Of a DNA stretch of 64,000 bases, positions 1 through 9,135 are shown one piece after another. Location of the stretch: the NCBI RefSeq assembly GCF_007290395.2, contig NZ_CP041656.2, positions 6,448,001 through 6,512,000 of the forward strand, given 5' to 3'. The notes beneath the pieces were generated by a model, which saw only the letters and a program-made list of their open reading frames with translations, was not told the origin of the DNA and made no database searches. Position numbers and translations under genes: made by a program. The first letter of the stretch is position 1, and the number at the start of each line of letters is the position of its first letter. This DNA comes from Bradyrhizobium cosmicum (lineage in GTDB: Bacteria > Pseudomonadota > Alphaproteobacteria > Rhizobiales > Xanthobacteraceae).

Positions 1-189
1 ACGAGCTGCGAACGACTGGCGTCAAGCTGTCTGGAATGCCGCCATACGGGAGGAATCGTCGACCAAAGCCGTGGCCTCTTTACGAATTTGCAGCCCTGTA
101 TTGGTTTACGAGAGATTGATATCGCAGCGCCGCTTTGAGACGATGGCTCCCAACAATCGCCCACCAAGGGCGACGTCAGAGGGAACGCC
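1..189. other. upstream region, no gene recognised
   Basis: No convincing coding frame is seen in the first 189 bases; the 86-codon frame that starts at 71 overlaps the start of the next gene and has no family resemblance. An AGAGGGA ribosome site lies at about 178-184, just before the dehydrogenase ATG at 190. Confidence 0.5.
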
Positions 190-1242
190 ATGCCGATCGT
201 TACGGCCGACCGCCTCACGCGCATCGGCGCCGCGCTGCTCCATGCCGCCGGAGCCTCCGAGGAAGAAGCCGATGCGGTTGCCGTCGGCTGCGTCAACGCC
301 AATCTGGCGGGGCACGACTCCCACGGCGTGATTGCGGTTCCCACCTATATCGATCGTATCAAGGCCGGACACATCGTTCCCGGCGCAAAATGGTCCATCG
401 TCCAGGAATCGCCCACCACGACCGTGATCGACGGCCATTGGGGCTTCGGCTTCCACGTCAACGCCAAGGCGATGGCGTTGACGATCGAGAAGGCCAGGAC
501 AGCGAATGTCGCCGCCTGCACCGTGTTCCGGCAAAGCCATGTCGGCCGCCTCGCCGCCTATCCGCTGATGGCGATGCGCGAGGGCATGATCGGGATTGCA
601 ACCGCGGATTCCGGCCGCTCGCCGAAGCACGTGGCTCCATTCGGCGGCAAGGAAGCACGGCTCGGCACCAACCCGATCTCGATCGCGGTGCCGTCCGATC
701 TCGACGCGCCGTTCTATCTGGACATGGCGACCTCGGCGGTGGCGGCCGGCAAGATCCAGCTCGCCGTCGCGCGCGGCGAGGACATCCCCACCGGGTGGAT
801 CATCGACGCCGGGGGGCGGCACACCACCGACCCCACACAGTATCGCAAAGGCGGCGCGCTGCTGCCCCTTGGCGGCACCGAAGGCTACAAAGGCAGCGGT
901 CTCGCCGCGATGGTCGAGGTGCTGTGCGGCCTACTTACCGGTCTTGGTTTCGGCGTCGAGCCCACGGGGCGGCACAATGACGGCTGCTTCATGGCGGTGT
1001 TCAACGTCGCCGCATTCCGCCCGCTAAAGGAATTCAAGCGCGAGGTCGCGGAGTTCGCGCAGTACCTGAAATCGACGCCGCCGTCCGAAGGCAGCAAGGG
1101 TGTCTACTATCCCGGCGAGATCGAGGGACTGCGCGAGCAGCAGCGCTTGCGCGACGGAATCGAGGTCGAGGATGCGACCTGGGAAAAACTACGCGCGCTG
1201 GCGCGCGAATACCGGCTCGACGCAGTGCTCGATCTGGCCTGA
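190..1242 (+). CDS. Ldh-family (malate/L-lactate-type) NAD(P)-dependent dehydrogenase
   Basis: The 350-residue protein matches the Ldh_2 family, which oxidises 2-hydroxy acids such as malate, lactate or ureidoglycolate with NAD(P); the true substrate cannot be read here. Conserved motifs are GHDSHG (residues 41-46), FRQSHVGR with a probable catalytic His117, and GTNPISIAVP. Length is normal for the family. The ATG at 190 follows an AGAGGGA ribosome site. It is the first gene of a same-strand run with an LLM flavoenzyme (21-base gap) and an FAH-family hydrolase (15-base gap), so the three are probably one catabolic operon acting on a hydroxylated or keto-acid intermediate. Confidence 0.88.
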   Translation: MPIVTADRLTRIGAALLHAAGASEEEADAVAVGCVNANLAGHDSHGVIAVPTYIDRIKAGHIVPGAKWSIVQESPTTTVIDGHWGFGFHVNAKAMALTIEKARTANVAACTVFRQSHVGRLAAYPLMAMREGMIGIATADSGRSPKHVAPFGGKEARLGTNPISIAVPSDLDAPFYLDMATSAVAAGKIQLAVARGEDIPTGWIIDAGGRHTTDPTQYRKGGALLPLGGTEGYKGSGLAAMVEVLCGLLTGLGFGVEPTGRHNDGCFMAVFNVAAFRPLKEFKREVAEFAQYLKSTPPSEGSKGVYYPGEIEGLREQQRLRDGIEVEDATWEKLRALAREYRLDAVLDLA

Positions 1243-1263
1243 CGGTATCGGGAGAACAGCAGC

Positions 1264-2631
1264 ATGACGCGACAGATGGTCCTTGTCGGCTTCCTCCAGG
1301 CGCAGAACTGCACCAACCTGCCAAGCTCCTGGCGGCATCCTGACTCGCGCACCGATTCGATGTCGGCGGATTATTACCAGGAGATCGCAAGGATCCTCGA
1401 AGCCGGCAAATTCCACATGGCGTTCTTCGACGACCGCCTGGCGATGCCTGACCGCTACGGCAACGACCACGCCCACACCGTCGAATACGGCATCCGCTGC
1501 GTAAAGATGGACCCGCTGATCGTTCTGACCGCGATGGGGCTGGTCACCGAGAAGCTCGGCTTGGGGGCGACCTGCTCAACCACTTATTACGAACCGTTCG
1601 ACGTTGCGCGCCGCTTCGCGACCCTCGACCTGATGTCCGGCGGCCGCGCCGGCTGGAATGTCGTCACCTCGCTCAATGACGGCGAGGCGCTCAACATGGG
1701 GCGCGATTCCCATCCCGAACATGACTCCCGCTACGACAAGGCCGACGAGTTCATGGAGGTCGTGCTCGGCCATTGGGACACCTGGGAGGACGGCGCGCTC
1801 ATCATGGACAAAAAGAGCGGCCGCTTTGCCGACCCGGCCAAGGTGAAGCGGCTCGATCACAAGGGAGCGGCCTTCAAGTCCCGCGGACCCTTCACCGTGC
1901 CACGCTCGGACCAGGGTCACCCCGTCATCATCCAGGCCGGCGCCTCCGGTCGCGGCCAGCGCTTTGCCGGACGATGGGGCGAGGTGATCTTCACCGCCGC
2001 GAGAAATCTTGCCGGCGCCAAGGAAGGCTACGCGGCCGTGCGCAACGAGGCCGCGAAGGCCGGCCGCGATCCCGACCAGATGTTCCTTTGCAATCTGACG
2101 ACACCGGTCTGCGCCGGCACCAAGGCTGAAGCGGAGGACAAGATGGCGCTGATCAACAAGCTGCCGCTCGAGATCGACGCGTTGTCGCTGCTCGCCGAAG
2201 CGCTCAATTACGACTTTGCCAGCAAGGGTCTCGACGAACCGCTGACGACGGATGATCTCAAGAGCATGCAGGGCATCCTGGGCATCCGCGACGGCGTGCT
2301 GAAGAATTCGGGCAAGAGCAATCCGAGCGCACGCGACTTCGTCACCTTCTCCGGCCGCGGCCAGGTCCACGACGCGATGGTCGGCGGCCCGAGGGAGATC
2401 GCGGACAGACTGGAAGAGATGTTCGTCGAGCGCGGCTGCGACGGTTTCGTCATCGCCGCGACTTACGTTCCTGGCTCCTATGCGGACTTCGTGCAGCACG
2501 TCGTGCCGGAATTGCAGCGCCGCGGCCTGTTCCAGAAGGACTATCGCGGCAAGACCCTGCGGGAAAATCTCGGGCTGAAGCGGCCGGCGGCCGGCGCCTG
2601 GAAAGTGCAGCCGCGCGATGCCGCGGAATAA
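1264..2631 (+). CDS. LLM class flavin-dependent monooxygenase, NtaA/SnaA/DmoA type
   Basis: This 455-residue protein belongs to the reduced-flavin-dependent luciferase-like monooxygenases of the nitrilotriacetate monooxygenase component A group. Family marks include the N-terminal WRHP segment, the ARRFATLDLMSGGRAGWNVV block (around residues 119-138) and the C-terminal RGCDGFVIAATY and PELQRRG segments. Such enzymes take FMNH2 from a separate reductase, and no reductase gene is adjacent. The ATG follows GGAGAACAGCAGC. It sits between an Ldh-type dehydrogenase and an FAH-type hydrolase, which suggests an oxygenation step in a small catabolic operon. A second paralogue lies at 19758-21137. Confidence 0.9.
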   Translation: MTRQMVLVGFLQAQNCTNLPSSWRHPDSRTDSMSADYYQEIARILEAGKFHMAFFDDRLAMPDRYGNDHAHTVEYGIRCVKMDPLIVLTAMGLVTEKLGLGATCSTTYYEPFDVARRFATLDLMSGGRAGWNVVTSLNDGEALNMGRDSHPEHDSRYDKADEFMEVVLGHWDTWEDGALIMDKKSGRFADPAKVKRLDHKGAAFKSRGPFTVPRSDQGHPVIIQAGASGRGQRFAGRWGEVIFTAARNLAGAKEGYAAVRNEAAKAGRDPDQMFLCNLTTPVCAGTKAEAEDKMALINKLPLEIDALSLLAEALNYDFASKGLDEPLTTDDLKSMQGILGIRDGVLKNSGKSNPSARDFVTFSGRGQVHDAMVGGPREIADRLEEMFVERGCDGFVIAATYVPGSYADFVQHVVPELQRRGLFQKDYRGKTLRENLGLKRPAAGAWKVQPRDAAE

Positions 2632-2646
2632 CAACGAGGACAGGAC

Positions 2647-3432
2647 ATGCGCTGGCTGAAATTCACCGCCTCGGACAAGACGTCCTGGGGGATCGTCGAG
2701 GGCGACCAGGTAATCGCGGTCGACGGCGACCCTTTTGGCGAATGGCAGCGGACCTCACGCACGCATGCGCTTGGCGACGTCAAGATCGAGCTGCCGCTGA
2801 TCCCGCGCACGTTCTATTGCGTCGGCTTGAACTACCTCAAGCACCTGAAGGAAGCCGCCGACAAAGCGGGCACCGTGCCGGCCGTGCCTGACCGGCCCGA
2901 AATCGGCTACCGTGCCCAGAACGCGCTGATTGCGCATGACGAGGATGTCGTGATCCCGTCCTTTGCGACGGACAAGATCCACTATGAGGGCGAGCTCGTC
3001 GTCGTCATCGGCAAGAAGGTGAAGCATCTCACCAAGCAGACCGCGATGGACTGCGTGTTCGGCTACACCATCGGCAACGACGTCAGCGAACGAAGCTGGC
3101 AGAAGGCTGATCGCAGCCTGTGGCGCTCGAAGAACGCCGACACCTTCAAGCCGATGGGCCCGTGGATCGAGACGGACGCCGACCTCGCAAAAATGGAGAC
3201 CGTCGTCCGGGTCAACGGCAAGGAGACCAACCGTTTCCACACCAACGACATGATCTTCGGCGTGGTGCCGTTCCTGATCGAATTGACCAAATATTTCACG
3301 CTATGGCCCGGCGATGTGATCTGGATGGGCACCGACGGCGCCTCGCCGGACATCAAGCACGGCGACGTCGTCGAGATCGACATCACCGGTGTGGGCACGC
3401 TGCGGAACAGGTTCGTGCGGGAGCCGCGGTAG
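2647..3432 (+). CDS. fumarylacetoacetate hydrolase family protein
   Basis: The 261-residue protein has the FAH/2-hydroxyhepta-2,4-diene-1,7-dioate isomerase fold. The N-terminal FYCVGLNYLKHLKEA, the metal-ligand block HYEGELVVVIG, FGYTIGNDVSER and the C-terminal PGDVIWMGTDG are all family signatures. Members hydrolyse C-C bonds of acylpyruvates or isomerise and decarboxylate aromatic-ring-cleavage products with Mg2+ or Mn2+. It is the third gene of the Ldh-LLM-FAH operon; the ribosome site is GAGGACAGG before the ATG. It ends ten bases before the convergent AsnC-type regulator. Confidence 0.9.
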   Translation: MRWLKFTASDKTSWGIVEGDQVIAVDGDPFGEWQRTSRTHALGDVKIELPLIPRTFYCVGLNYLKHLKEAADKAGTVPAVPDRPEIGYRAQNALIAHDEDVVIPSFATDKIHYEGELVVVIGKKVKHLTKQTAMDCVFGYTIGNDVSERSWQKADRSLWRSKNADTFKPMGPWIETDADLAKMETVVRVNGKETNRFHTNDMIFGVVPFLIELTKYFTLWPGDVIWMGTDGASPDIKHGDVVEIDITGVGTLRNRFVREPR

Positions 3433-3441
3433 CAATGCCGA

Positions 3442-3897
3442 TCAAAACGGCAGCGCCACGCTGGTCTTGATCTCCTTCAGCACCACATTGCTGCGGACAT
3501 AACGGATGCCGGGAATGCGGAACATGAATTCGTCGAGGAACCTGTTGTAGGCCGCCATGTCCTGCACGACGACGCGCAAATGGTAATCGGCGTCACCCGT
3601 GGTCGCGAAGCACTCCAGCACCTCGCGACGCTTCGTGACCCGCGAAACAAATTCGTCGACGAATTTGGTGTCGTGCCGCTCCAGTGAGACATGGAGAATC
3701 GCGGACATGGCAAAGCCCGCCTGCTCGCGCGCGACCAGTGCCGCATAGCCCTTGATCACGCCGCTCTCCTCCAGCGCGCGCACCCGGCGCCAGCAGGCCG
3801 AGGTGGACATGCCGACCTCGTCGGCCAGCTGCTGGTTGGTGGCGCGGCCATCCTTCTGGAGATGGGCGAGAATCCGCGTGTCCTGCTCTTCAATCAT
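3442..3897 (-). CDS. Lrp/AsnC family transcriptional regulator
   Basis: The 151-residue regulator has an N-terminal winged helix (recognition region ATNQQLADEVGMSTSACWRR, about residues 18-38) followed by a RAM/AsnC ligand-binding domain (about 65-145). It is divergently transcribed from the indolepyruvate ferredoxin oxidoreductase gene at 4051, a common arrangement in which the regulator responds to the amino acid degraded by the target enzyme. The intervening 153 bases carry three helically phased TACC boxes (see separate entry). I infer control of the oxidoreductase by an aromatic or branched-chain amino acid. Confidence 0.92.
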   Translation of the reverse strand: MIEEQDTRILAHLQKDGRATNQQLADEVGMSTSACWRRVRALEESGVIKGYAALVAREQAGFAMSAILHVSLERHDTKFVDEFVSRVTKRREVLECFATTGDADYHLRVVVQDMAAYNRFLDEFMFRIPGIRYVRSNVVLKEIKTSVALPF

Positions 3898-3920
3898 GAG
3901 GGCCCCTCAATTCGATTAAA

Positions 3921-3996
3921 TCTACCGAGTTTCAGCTCTAATTGCAAAACCCTACCGAAAATGGAGCCTAGAGGGGATGGATAGGTAAGACCTACC
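3921..3996. promoter_or_regulatory. candidate AsnC/Lrp operator: three phased TACC boxes
   Basis: TCTACCGA (3921-3928), CCTACCGA (3951-3958) and a perfect TAGGT-AAG-ACCTA palindrome running into CCTACC (3982-3996) lie between the divergent asnC-type gene and the oxidoreductase gene. The CTACC boxes are 30 and 40 bases apart, whole helical turns, as expected for an oligomeric Lrp-type protein wrapping DNA. Their function is inferred from position and spacing only. Confidence 0.5.
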
Positions 3997-4050
3997 AGCC
4001 TCCCCGGCGTACCCTTCCACCATCGGTCAGGATGCCGCGCGAGGTCCGCC

Positions 4051-7000
4051 ATGGACGCCATTCCGTCACTCGATGCCTACGAGCTCTCCGACCGCTACGA
4101 TCGCGACGAGGGCCGCGTCTTCCTCACGGGCACCCAGGCGATCGTCCGCATCGTTCTCGACCAAATGCGACGCGACCGTACCGCGGGGCTGAATACCGCG
4201 GGCTTCATCTCGGGCTATCGCGGCTCGCCGCTCGGCGGCGTCGATCTCGAACTTTGGCGCATCCAGGAGCGGCTCAGACAAGACCGCATCGAGTTCCTGC
4301 CGGCCGTGAACGAGGACCTCGCCGCAACCGCCGTGCTCGGCTCGCAGCAGGTGGAGACGCAAGGCGACCGCGAGGTCGATGGCGTGTTCGGCCTCTGGTA
4401 CGGCAAGGGCCCCGGCGTCGATCGCTCCGGCGATGCGCTCAAGCACGGCAATGCCTACGGCTCCTCTCCGCATGGCGGTGTGCTGGTGGTCGCCGGCGAC
4501 GACCATGGCTGCGTGTCCTCCTCGATGCCGCACCAGTCGGATGTCGCCTTCATGAGCTGGTTCATGCCGACGCTGCATCCCGCCGATGTCAGCGAATATC
4601 TCGCATTCGGCGAATATGGCTACGCGCTGAGCCGCTTCTCCGGCATGTGGGTCGGCTTCAAGGCGATCTCGGAGATCGTGGAATCAGGCGCTTCCGTCGA
4701 ACTGCGCCCGCCGCGACTCTTCCGCACGCCCGACTTCACTCCACCGCCGGGCGGGCTGCACTATCGCTGGCCCGACCTGCCGGGTCCGCAGATCGAGGAA
4801 CGGCTGGAGGCGAAGAAGCACGCGGTCTACGCCTTCGCCAAGGCCAATCCGATCGACCGCCGCATCTATGACATCCCCAATGCCAGCTACGGCATCGTCA
4901 CCACCGGCAAGGCACATCTCGATTTGATGGAAGCGTTGCGGCTGATGGGCCTCGACGAGGCCGCCTGCCGCCGCATCGGCATCGACGTCTACAAGGTCGG
5001 CATGGTCTGGCCACTGGCGCTGCACGACGCCATGGACTTCGTGAAGGGCAAGCGCGAGATTCTCGTCGTCGAGGAAAAGCGCGGCATCATCGAGAGCCAG
5101 TTCAAGGAATATTTCTACGATTATCCCGGCAGCAAGCCTGAGCGCATGGTCGGCAAGCACGACGAGACCGGCGCCCGGCTGATCTCATGGATCGGCGAGT
5201 TGTCGCCGCGCGCGTTGGCAGGCGTGCTCGCGCGCCGGCTCGATCCGATGTTTCCGGGGCTCAATCTCGCTGCCCGTGCGGCAGCACTGTTGCCGGAGGC
5301 GGCGCGCACCATCGACGTCCCGGGCGCGACGCGCACGCCCTATTTCTGCTCAGGATGTCCGCACAACACATCGACGAAGGTGCCTGAGGGCTCGAAGGCA
5401 CTGGCCGGCATCGGCTGCCACTTCATGGCGAGCTGGATGGACCGCGAGACCTCCTCGCTGATCCAGATGGGCGGCGAAGGCGTGAACTGGGCCGCTTCGT
5501 CGCGCTTCACCGGCCACAAGCACATTTTCCAGAATCTCGGCGAAGGCACCTATTATCATTCGGGCTCGATGGCCATCCGCCAGGCCATCGCAGCCAAGGC
5601 CAACATCACCTACAAGATCCTGTTCAACGACGCCGTCGCCATGACCGGCGGCCAGCCGGTCGACGGCCCCGTCAGCGTGCAAGCAATCGCACACAGCGTC
5701 CGTGCCGAAGGCGTGGCGCGCATCGCACTGGTGTCGGACGATCCCGCGCAATTTTCGTCGGCGGACCTGCCTGATGGCGTCAGCATTCACCCGCGCGAGG
5801 AGATGGATGCCGTGCAGCGTGAGTTGCGTGACGTCTCCGGCGTCTCGGTGCTGATTTATCAACAGGCCTGCGCCACGGAGAAGCGGCGGCGGCGCAAGCG
5901 CGGCCAGATGGCCGACCCAAAGCGTTTTGCCTATATCAATGACCTCGTCTGCGAAGGATGCGGCGACTGCTCGATTGAGTCCAACTGCCTCAGCGTCGAG
6001 CCGAAGGAGACGTCGTTCGGCCGCAAGCGGCAGATCAATCTTTCGAGCTGCAACAAGGACTTTTCCTGCCTCAACGGTTTCTGCCCGAGTTTTGTCACCG
6101 TCGAGGGCGCCACGCGCCGGAAGAAGAGCGCGAGCCAGATCGACGCGGTCGGCCGCGCCGCCACGCTTCCCCTGCCGTCCCCCGCATCGCTCGACCAGCC
6201 CTACGACCTGCTCGTGACCGGCGTCGGCGGCACCGGCGTGATCACGGTCGGCGCGCTGATCGGCATGGCCGCGCATCTCGACCGACGTGGCGTCTCGGTG
6301 CTGGACTTCACCGGCTTTGCGCAAAAATTCGGACCGGTACTTAGCTTCATCCGGCTCGCCGCTACCCCCGAGGGATTGCACCAGGTGCGCATCGACCAGG
6401 GCGCCGCCGACGCGCTGATCGGGTGCGACCTCGTCGTCAGTTCCTCGCCCAAGGCGTCCGGCACCTATCGCCGTCGCACGCGCGGCGCTGTAAACACCGC
6501 GGAGATGCCGACCGGCGACGTCGTCCGCTTCCGCGACGCCGATCTTGCCTCGCCCGCCCGCCTGCGCGCGATCCGCCAGGTGATCGGCGACGGCAATCTC
6601 GATACGATCAATGCCAACGCGCTGGCCGAGCGGCTGCTCGGCGATGCCGTTTATGCCAACATCATCATGCTCGGCTTTGCCTGGCAGCGCGGGCTGGTGC
6701 CGGTTTCACTGCAAGCGCTGCTGCGCGCGATCGAGCTGAACGGCGTCGCGGTCGAGCGCAACAAGCAGGCTTTTGCCTGGGGCCGGATCGCCGCCGCCGA
6801 TCCGGATTTCCTGCCGAAAACGGACGAAGCGCCCGCGGCCGAGACGCTCGACCAGCTCATCGCCCGCCGCGCCGATTTCCTCGGGGATTATCAGGACGGG
6901 GCTTATGCGGCGCGCTATCGGGCGATGATCGAGAAGATTCGCAGCGCCGAGGCCCCGCTGAACAGCGAGGCACTGACCGAGGCGGTCGCACGCGCTCTGT

Positions 7001-7500
7001 TCAAGCTGATGGCCTACAAGGACGAGTACGAGGTGGCGCGACTGCACATGCAGAGCGGCTTCCTCGACGCGTTGAAGCGCGAATTCGAGGACGGCTTCAG
7101 AGTGAAGTACCATCTCGCCCCGCCCTTCCTGCCGTCCAAACGCGACGCCCGCGGCCGCCCCCGCAAGCGCGCCCTCGGCCAGTGGATCCAGATGCCGCTC
7201 GCGATGCTGGCGCGCTTGAAGGGACTGCGCGGGACGCCGTTCGATCCGTTCGGCTACACGAGTGAGCGGCGCGCGGAGCGGGAGCTGATCAGCTGGTACG
7301 AAGGCTTGATCGAACGGATGCTCGGTCAGCTCGACGCCGCGCGCCTGCCCGACCTCATTGCCATCGCAAATGCGCCGATGGAGATCCGTGGCTATGGACC
7401 CGTGAAGGACACCGCGATCGCCAAGGTGAGGCCCGAGGTCGAACGGCGACTTGCGAATTTGACGACGCCGGTCACACAAAAGATGCACGCCCACGGTTGA
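4051..7500 (+). CDS. indolepyruvate ferredoxin oxidoreductase, fused alpha-beta (IorAB)
   Basis: This 1149-residue protein is a single-chain 2-oxoacid:ferredoxin oxidoreductase that converts arylpyruvates such as indolepyruvate or phenylpyruvate to acyl-CoA with TPP, CoA and ferredoxin. It contains the TPP-binding alpha-like part (GCPHNTSTKVPEGSKALAG and GGEGVNW near residue 470), a 4Fe-4S segment with Cys634, 637, 640 and 646 (CEGCGDC then SNC) and a second Cys-rich stretch CNKDFSCLNGFCPSF, then the gamma-like domain starting at TGVGGTGVITVG (about 721). Length is normal for fused proteobacterial forms. The ATG follows a GAGG site and the gene is divergent from an AsnC-type regulator, implying a role in aromatic amino acid breakdown. 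Confidence 0.95.
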   Translation: MDAIPSLDAYELSDRYDRDEGRVFLTGTQAIVRIVLDQMRRDRTAGLNTAGFISGYRGSPLGGVDLELWRIQERLRQDRIEFLPAVNEDLAATAVLGSQQVETQGDREVDGVFGLWYGKGPGVDRSGDALKHGNAYGSSPHGGVLVVAGDDHGCVSSSMPHQSDVAFMSWFMPTLHPADVSEYLAFGEYGYALSRFSGMWVGFKAISEIVESGASVELRPPRLFRTPDFTPPPGGLHYRWPDLPGPQIEERLEAKKHAVYAFAKANPIDRRIYDIPNASYGIVTTGKAHLDLMEALRLMGLDEAACRRIGIDVYKVGMVWPLALHDAMDFVKGKREILVVEEKRGIIESQFKEYFYDYPGSKPERMVGKHDETGARLISWIGELSPRALAGVLARRLDPMFPGLNLAARAAALLPEAARTIDVPGATRTPYFCSGCPHNTSTKVPEGSKALAGIGCHFMASWMDRETSSLIQMGGEGVNWAASSRFTGHKHIFQNLGEGTYYHSGSMAIRQAIAAKANITYKILFNDAVAMTGGQPVDGPVSVQAIAHSVRAEGVARIALVSDDPAQFSSADLPDGVSIHPREEMDAVQRELRDVSGVSVLIYQQACATEKRRRRKRGQMADPKRFAYINDLVCEGCGDCSIESNCLSVEPKETSFGRKRQINLSSCNKDFSCLNGFCPSFVTVEGATRRKKSASQIDAVGRAATLPLPSPASLDQPYDLLVTGVGGTGVITVGALIGMAAHLDRRGVSVLDFTGFAQKFGPVLSFIRLAATPEGLHQVRIDQGAADALIGCDLVVSSSPKASGTYRRRTRGAVNTAEMPTGDVVRFRDADLASPARLRAIRQVIGDGNLDTINANALAERLLGDAVYANIIMLGFAWQRGLVPVSLQALLRAIELNGVAVERNKQAFAWGRIAAADPDFLPKTDEAPAAETLDQLIARRADFLGDYQDGAYAARYRAMIEKIRSAEAPLNSEALTEAVARALFKLMAYKDEYEVARLHMQSGFLDALKREFEDGFRVKYHLAPPFLPSKRDARGRPRKRALGQWIQMPLAMLARLKGLRGTPFDPFGYTSERRAERELISWYEGLIERMLGQLDAARLPDLIAIANAPMEIRGYGPVKDTAIAKVRPEVERRLANLTTPVTQKMHAHG

Positions 7501-7576
7501 CGAGGCGCCAGTGAGGCCTCAGCCTCGCGGCATTGAGGAGTGCCCTGTTGGCGCCCCTGCCATCGGATGACGCATC

Positions 7577-8995
7577 ATGGATTTCGACCAGTTGACCCTG
7601 AGCCAGGCCGCCGCCGACGTCCGCGTAGGAAAGGTCACGAGCACGGCGCTCACGACGGAAGCTCTCGCCCGCGCAAAAGCCAAGGCCGACCTCAATGCCT
7701 TCGTCACCCTCGACGAAGCCGGCGCCTTGAACGCCGCAGCCGCGTACGACGCCACAGGCGACAAGACAAAGCCACTTGGCGGCGTACCCATCGTGATCAA
7801 GGACAACATCGAGGTCGCGGGACTGCCCTGTAGTGCCGGCACGCCCGCGCTGAAGAATTACATTCCGACGGCCGACGCGCCCGTGGTCGCAAAACTGCGG
7901 GCCGCCGGCGCGATCATCATCGGCAAGACCAGCATGCACGAGCTCGCCTTCGGCATCTCCGGCTACAACACCGCGTTCAAGACCGGCGCGGAGTTCGGCG
8001 TCCGCAATGCCTATGACCGGTCCCTGATCGCCGGCGGCTCCTCGTCGGGCACGGGCGCCGCGCTCGGCGCGCGGATCGTCGCGGGCGGGCTCGGCACGGA
8101 CACCGGCGGATCGGTCCGGGTGCCGGCTGCGCTGAACGGATGCGCCTCGCTGCGCCCGACCCTCGGGCGCTACCCGCAACAGGGTATCGCGCCGATCTCG
8201 CACACCCGCGATACCGCGGGCCCCATGGCCGCGACCATGAGGGACGTCGCGCTGCTCGACCGCGTCATCGCGGGTGGGGACGAGGTTACGCCGGCCGATC
8301 TGCAGCAGGTGCGGATCGGCGTCGTGAAGGCGATGCTGACCAATCTCGACGCCGACACCGACGCTGCGTTCCAGGCGGCCGTCGCGAAATTGAAGGCGCA
8401 GGGCGTCACGGTCGTCGAGATCGAGATGCCGCAACTGGCAGAGCTCAACGGCCAGGTCAGCTTTCCGGTCGCGCTCTACGAGGCCTATGACGATCTGGTC
8501 GCTTATCTCGCGCATACCGGCACGGGCCTGAGCGTCGAGGCGCTGGCGCAGGAGATCTCCAGCGCCGACGTCAAGGGCACTTATGATGGCCTGGTAATTC
8601 CGCGCAAACTCCCCGCCCCCGATGGCACGCTGGTTGACGCCAGGCCGATCTACGACGCCGCGATCACGATCGCGCGCCCCGCGCTGCAGGCGCTCTACGG
8701 CAAGACCTTCGCCGATCATCGGCTCGACGCCATCGCCTTCCCGACCACGCCGTGCGTTGCCATTCCCTCGAACCCGGAGTCCAGCACGCCCGAGAATTTC
8801 GGCCTGTTCATCCAGAACACCGATCCCGGCAGCAATGCCGGCATTCCCGGCGTGCAAATTCCGATCGCGCTGGGAGCCAAAAGCAAACTGCCAATCGGCC
8901 TCGAGCTCGACGGTCCCGCCGGCAGCGATCGCCGCCTGCTTGCGATCGGCATGGCGCTTGACGCCGTGTTTGGGCGGCTGCCGCCGCCACGTTGA
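7577..8995 (+). CDS. amidase (amidase-signature family)
   Basis: The 472-residue enzyme belongs to the amidase-signature family of Ser-cisSer-Lys hydrolases. The triad is visible: Lys75 in VIKDNIEV, the cis-Ser155 in GGSSSGTG and nucleophile Ser179 in GTDTGGSVRVPA, with the 24-residue Ser-Ser spacing usual in the family. It could hydrolyse an aliphatic or aromatic amide; the substrate is not apparent and it is not GatA by context, as no gatB or gatC is near. It follows the oxidoreductase gene by 76 bases on the same strand and converges on a LysR gene. Confidence 0.9.
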   Translation: MDFDQLTLSQAAADVRVGKVTSTALTTEALARAKAKADLNAFVTLDEAGALNAAAAYDATGDKTKPLGGVPIVIKDNIEVAGLPCSAGTPALKNYIPTADAPVVAKLRAAGAIIIGKTSMHELAFGISGYNTAFKTGAEFGVRNAYDRSLIAGGSSSGTGAALGARIVAGGLGTDTGGSVRVPAALNGCASLRPTLGRYPQQGIAPISHTRDTAGPMAATMRDVALLDRVIAGGDEVTPADLQQVRIGVVKAMLTNLDADTDAAFQAAVAKLKAQGVTVVEIEMPQLAELNGQVSFPVALYEAYDDLVAYLAHTGTGLSVEALAQEISSADVKGTYDGLVIPRKLPAPDGTLVDARPIYDAAITIARPALQALYGKTFADHRLDAIAFPTTPCVAIPSNPESSTPENFGLFIQNTDPGSNAGIPGVQIPIALGAKSKLPIGLELDGPAGSDRRLLAIGMALDAVFGRLPPPR

Positions 8996-9007
8996 AGCTG
9001 TCATAGA

Positions 9008-9033
9008 GTGGATTAGCCGAACGCGTAATCCAC
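9008..9033. repeat. GTGGATTA inverted repeat between convergent genes
   Basis: GTGGATTA (9008-9015) and TAATCCAC (9026-9033) form a perfect 8-bp inverted repeat with a 10-base loop in the gap between the convergent amidase and LysR genes. There is no T tract, so it looks more like a fragment of a dispersed Rhizobiales intergenic repeat than a typical intrinsic terminator. Confidence 0.45.
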
Positions 9034-9135
9034 CACTGTTGGTATCCGCGGAGACAAGGAGGTGGGTTACGCCAAGCGGTCTGCGCTTCGCGCTGCCCGC
9101 AGGGCTACCCCTCTACGGTACGGCTCTGCCGCCGC

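Noticed and set aside
71..331. 86-codon plus frame at the window start
   Set aside because: Overlaps the dehydrogenase gene in another frame, is Pro/Arg-rich and has no recognisable family.
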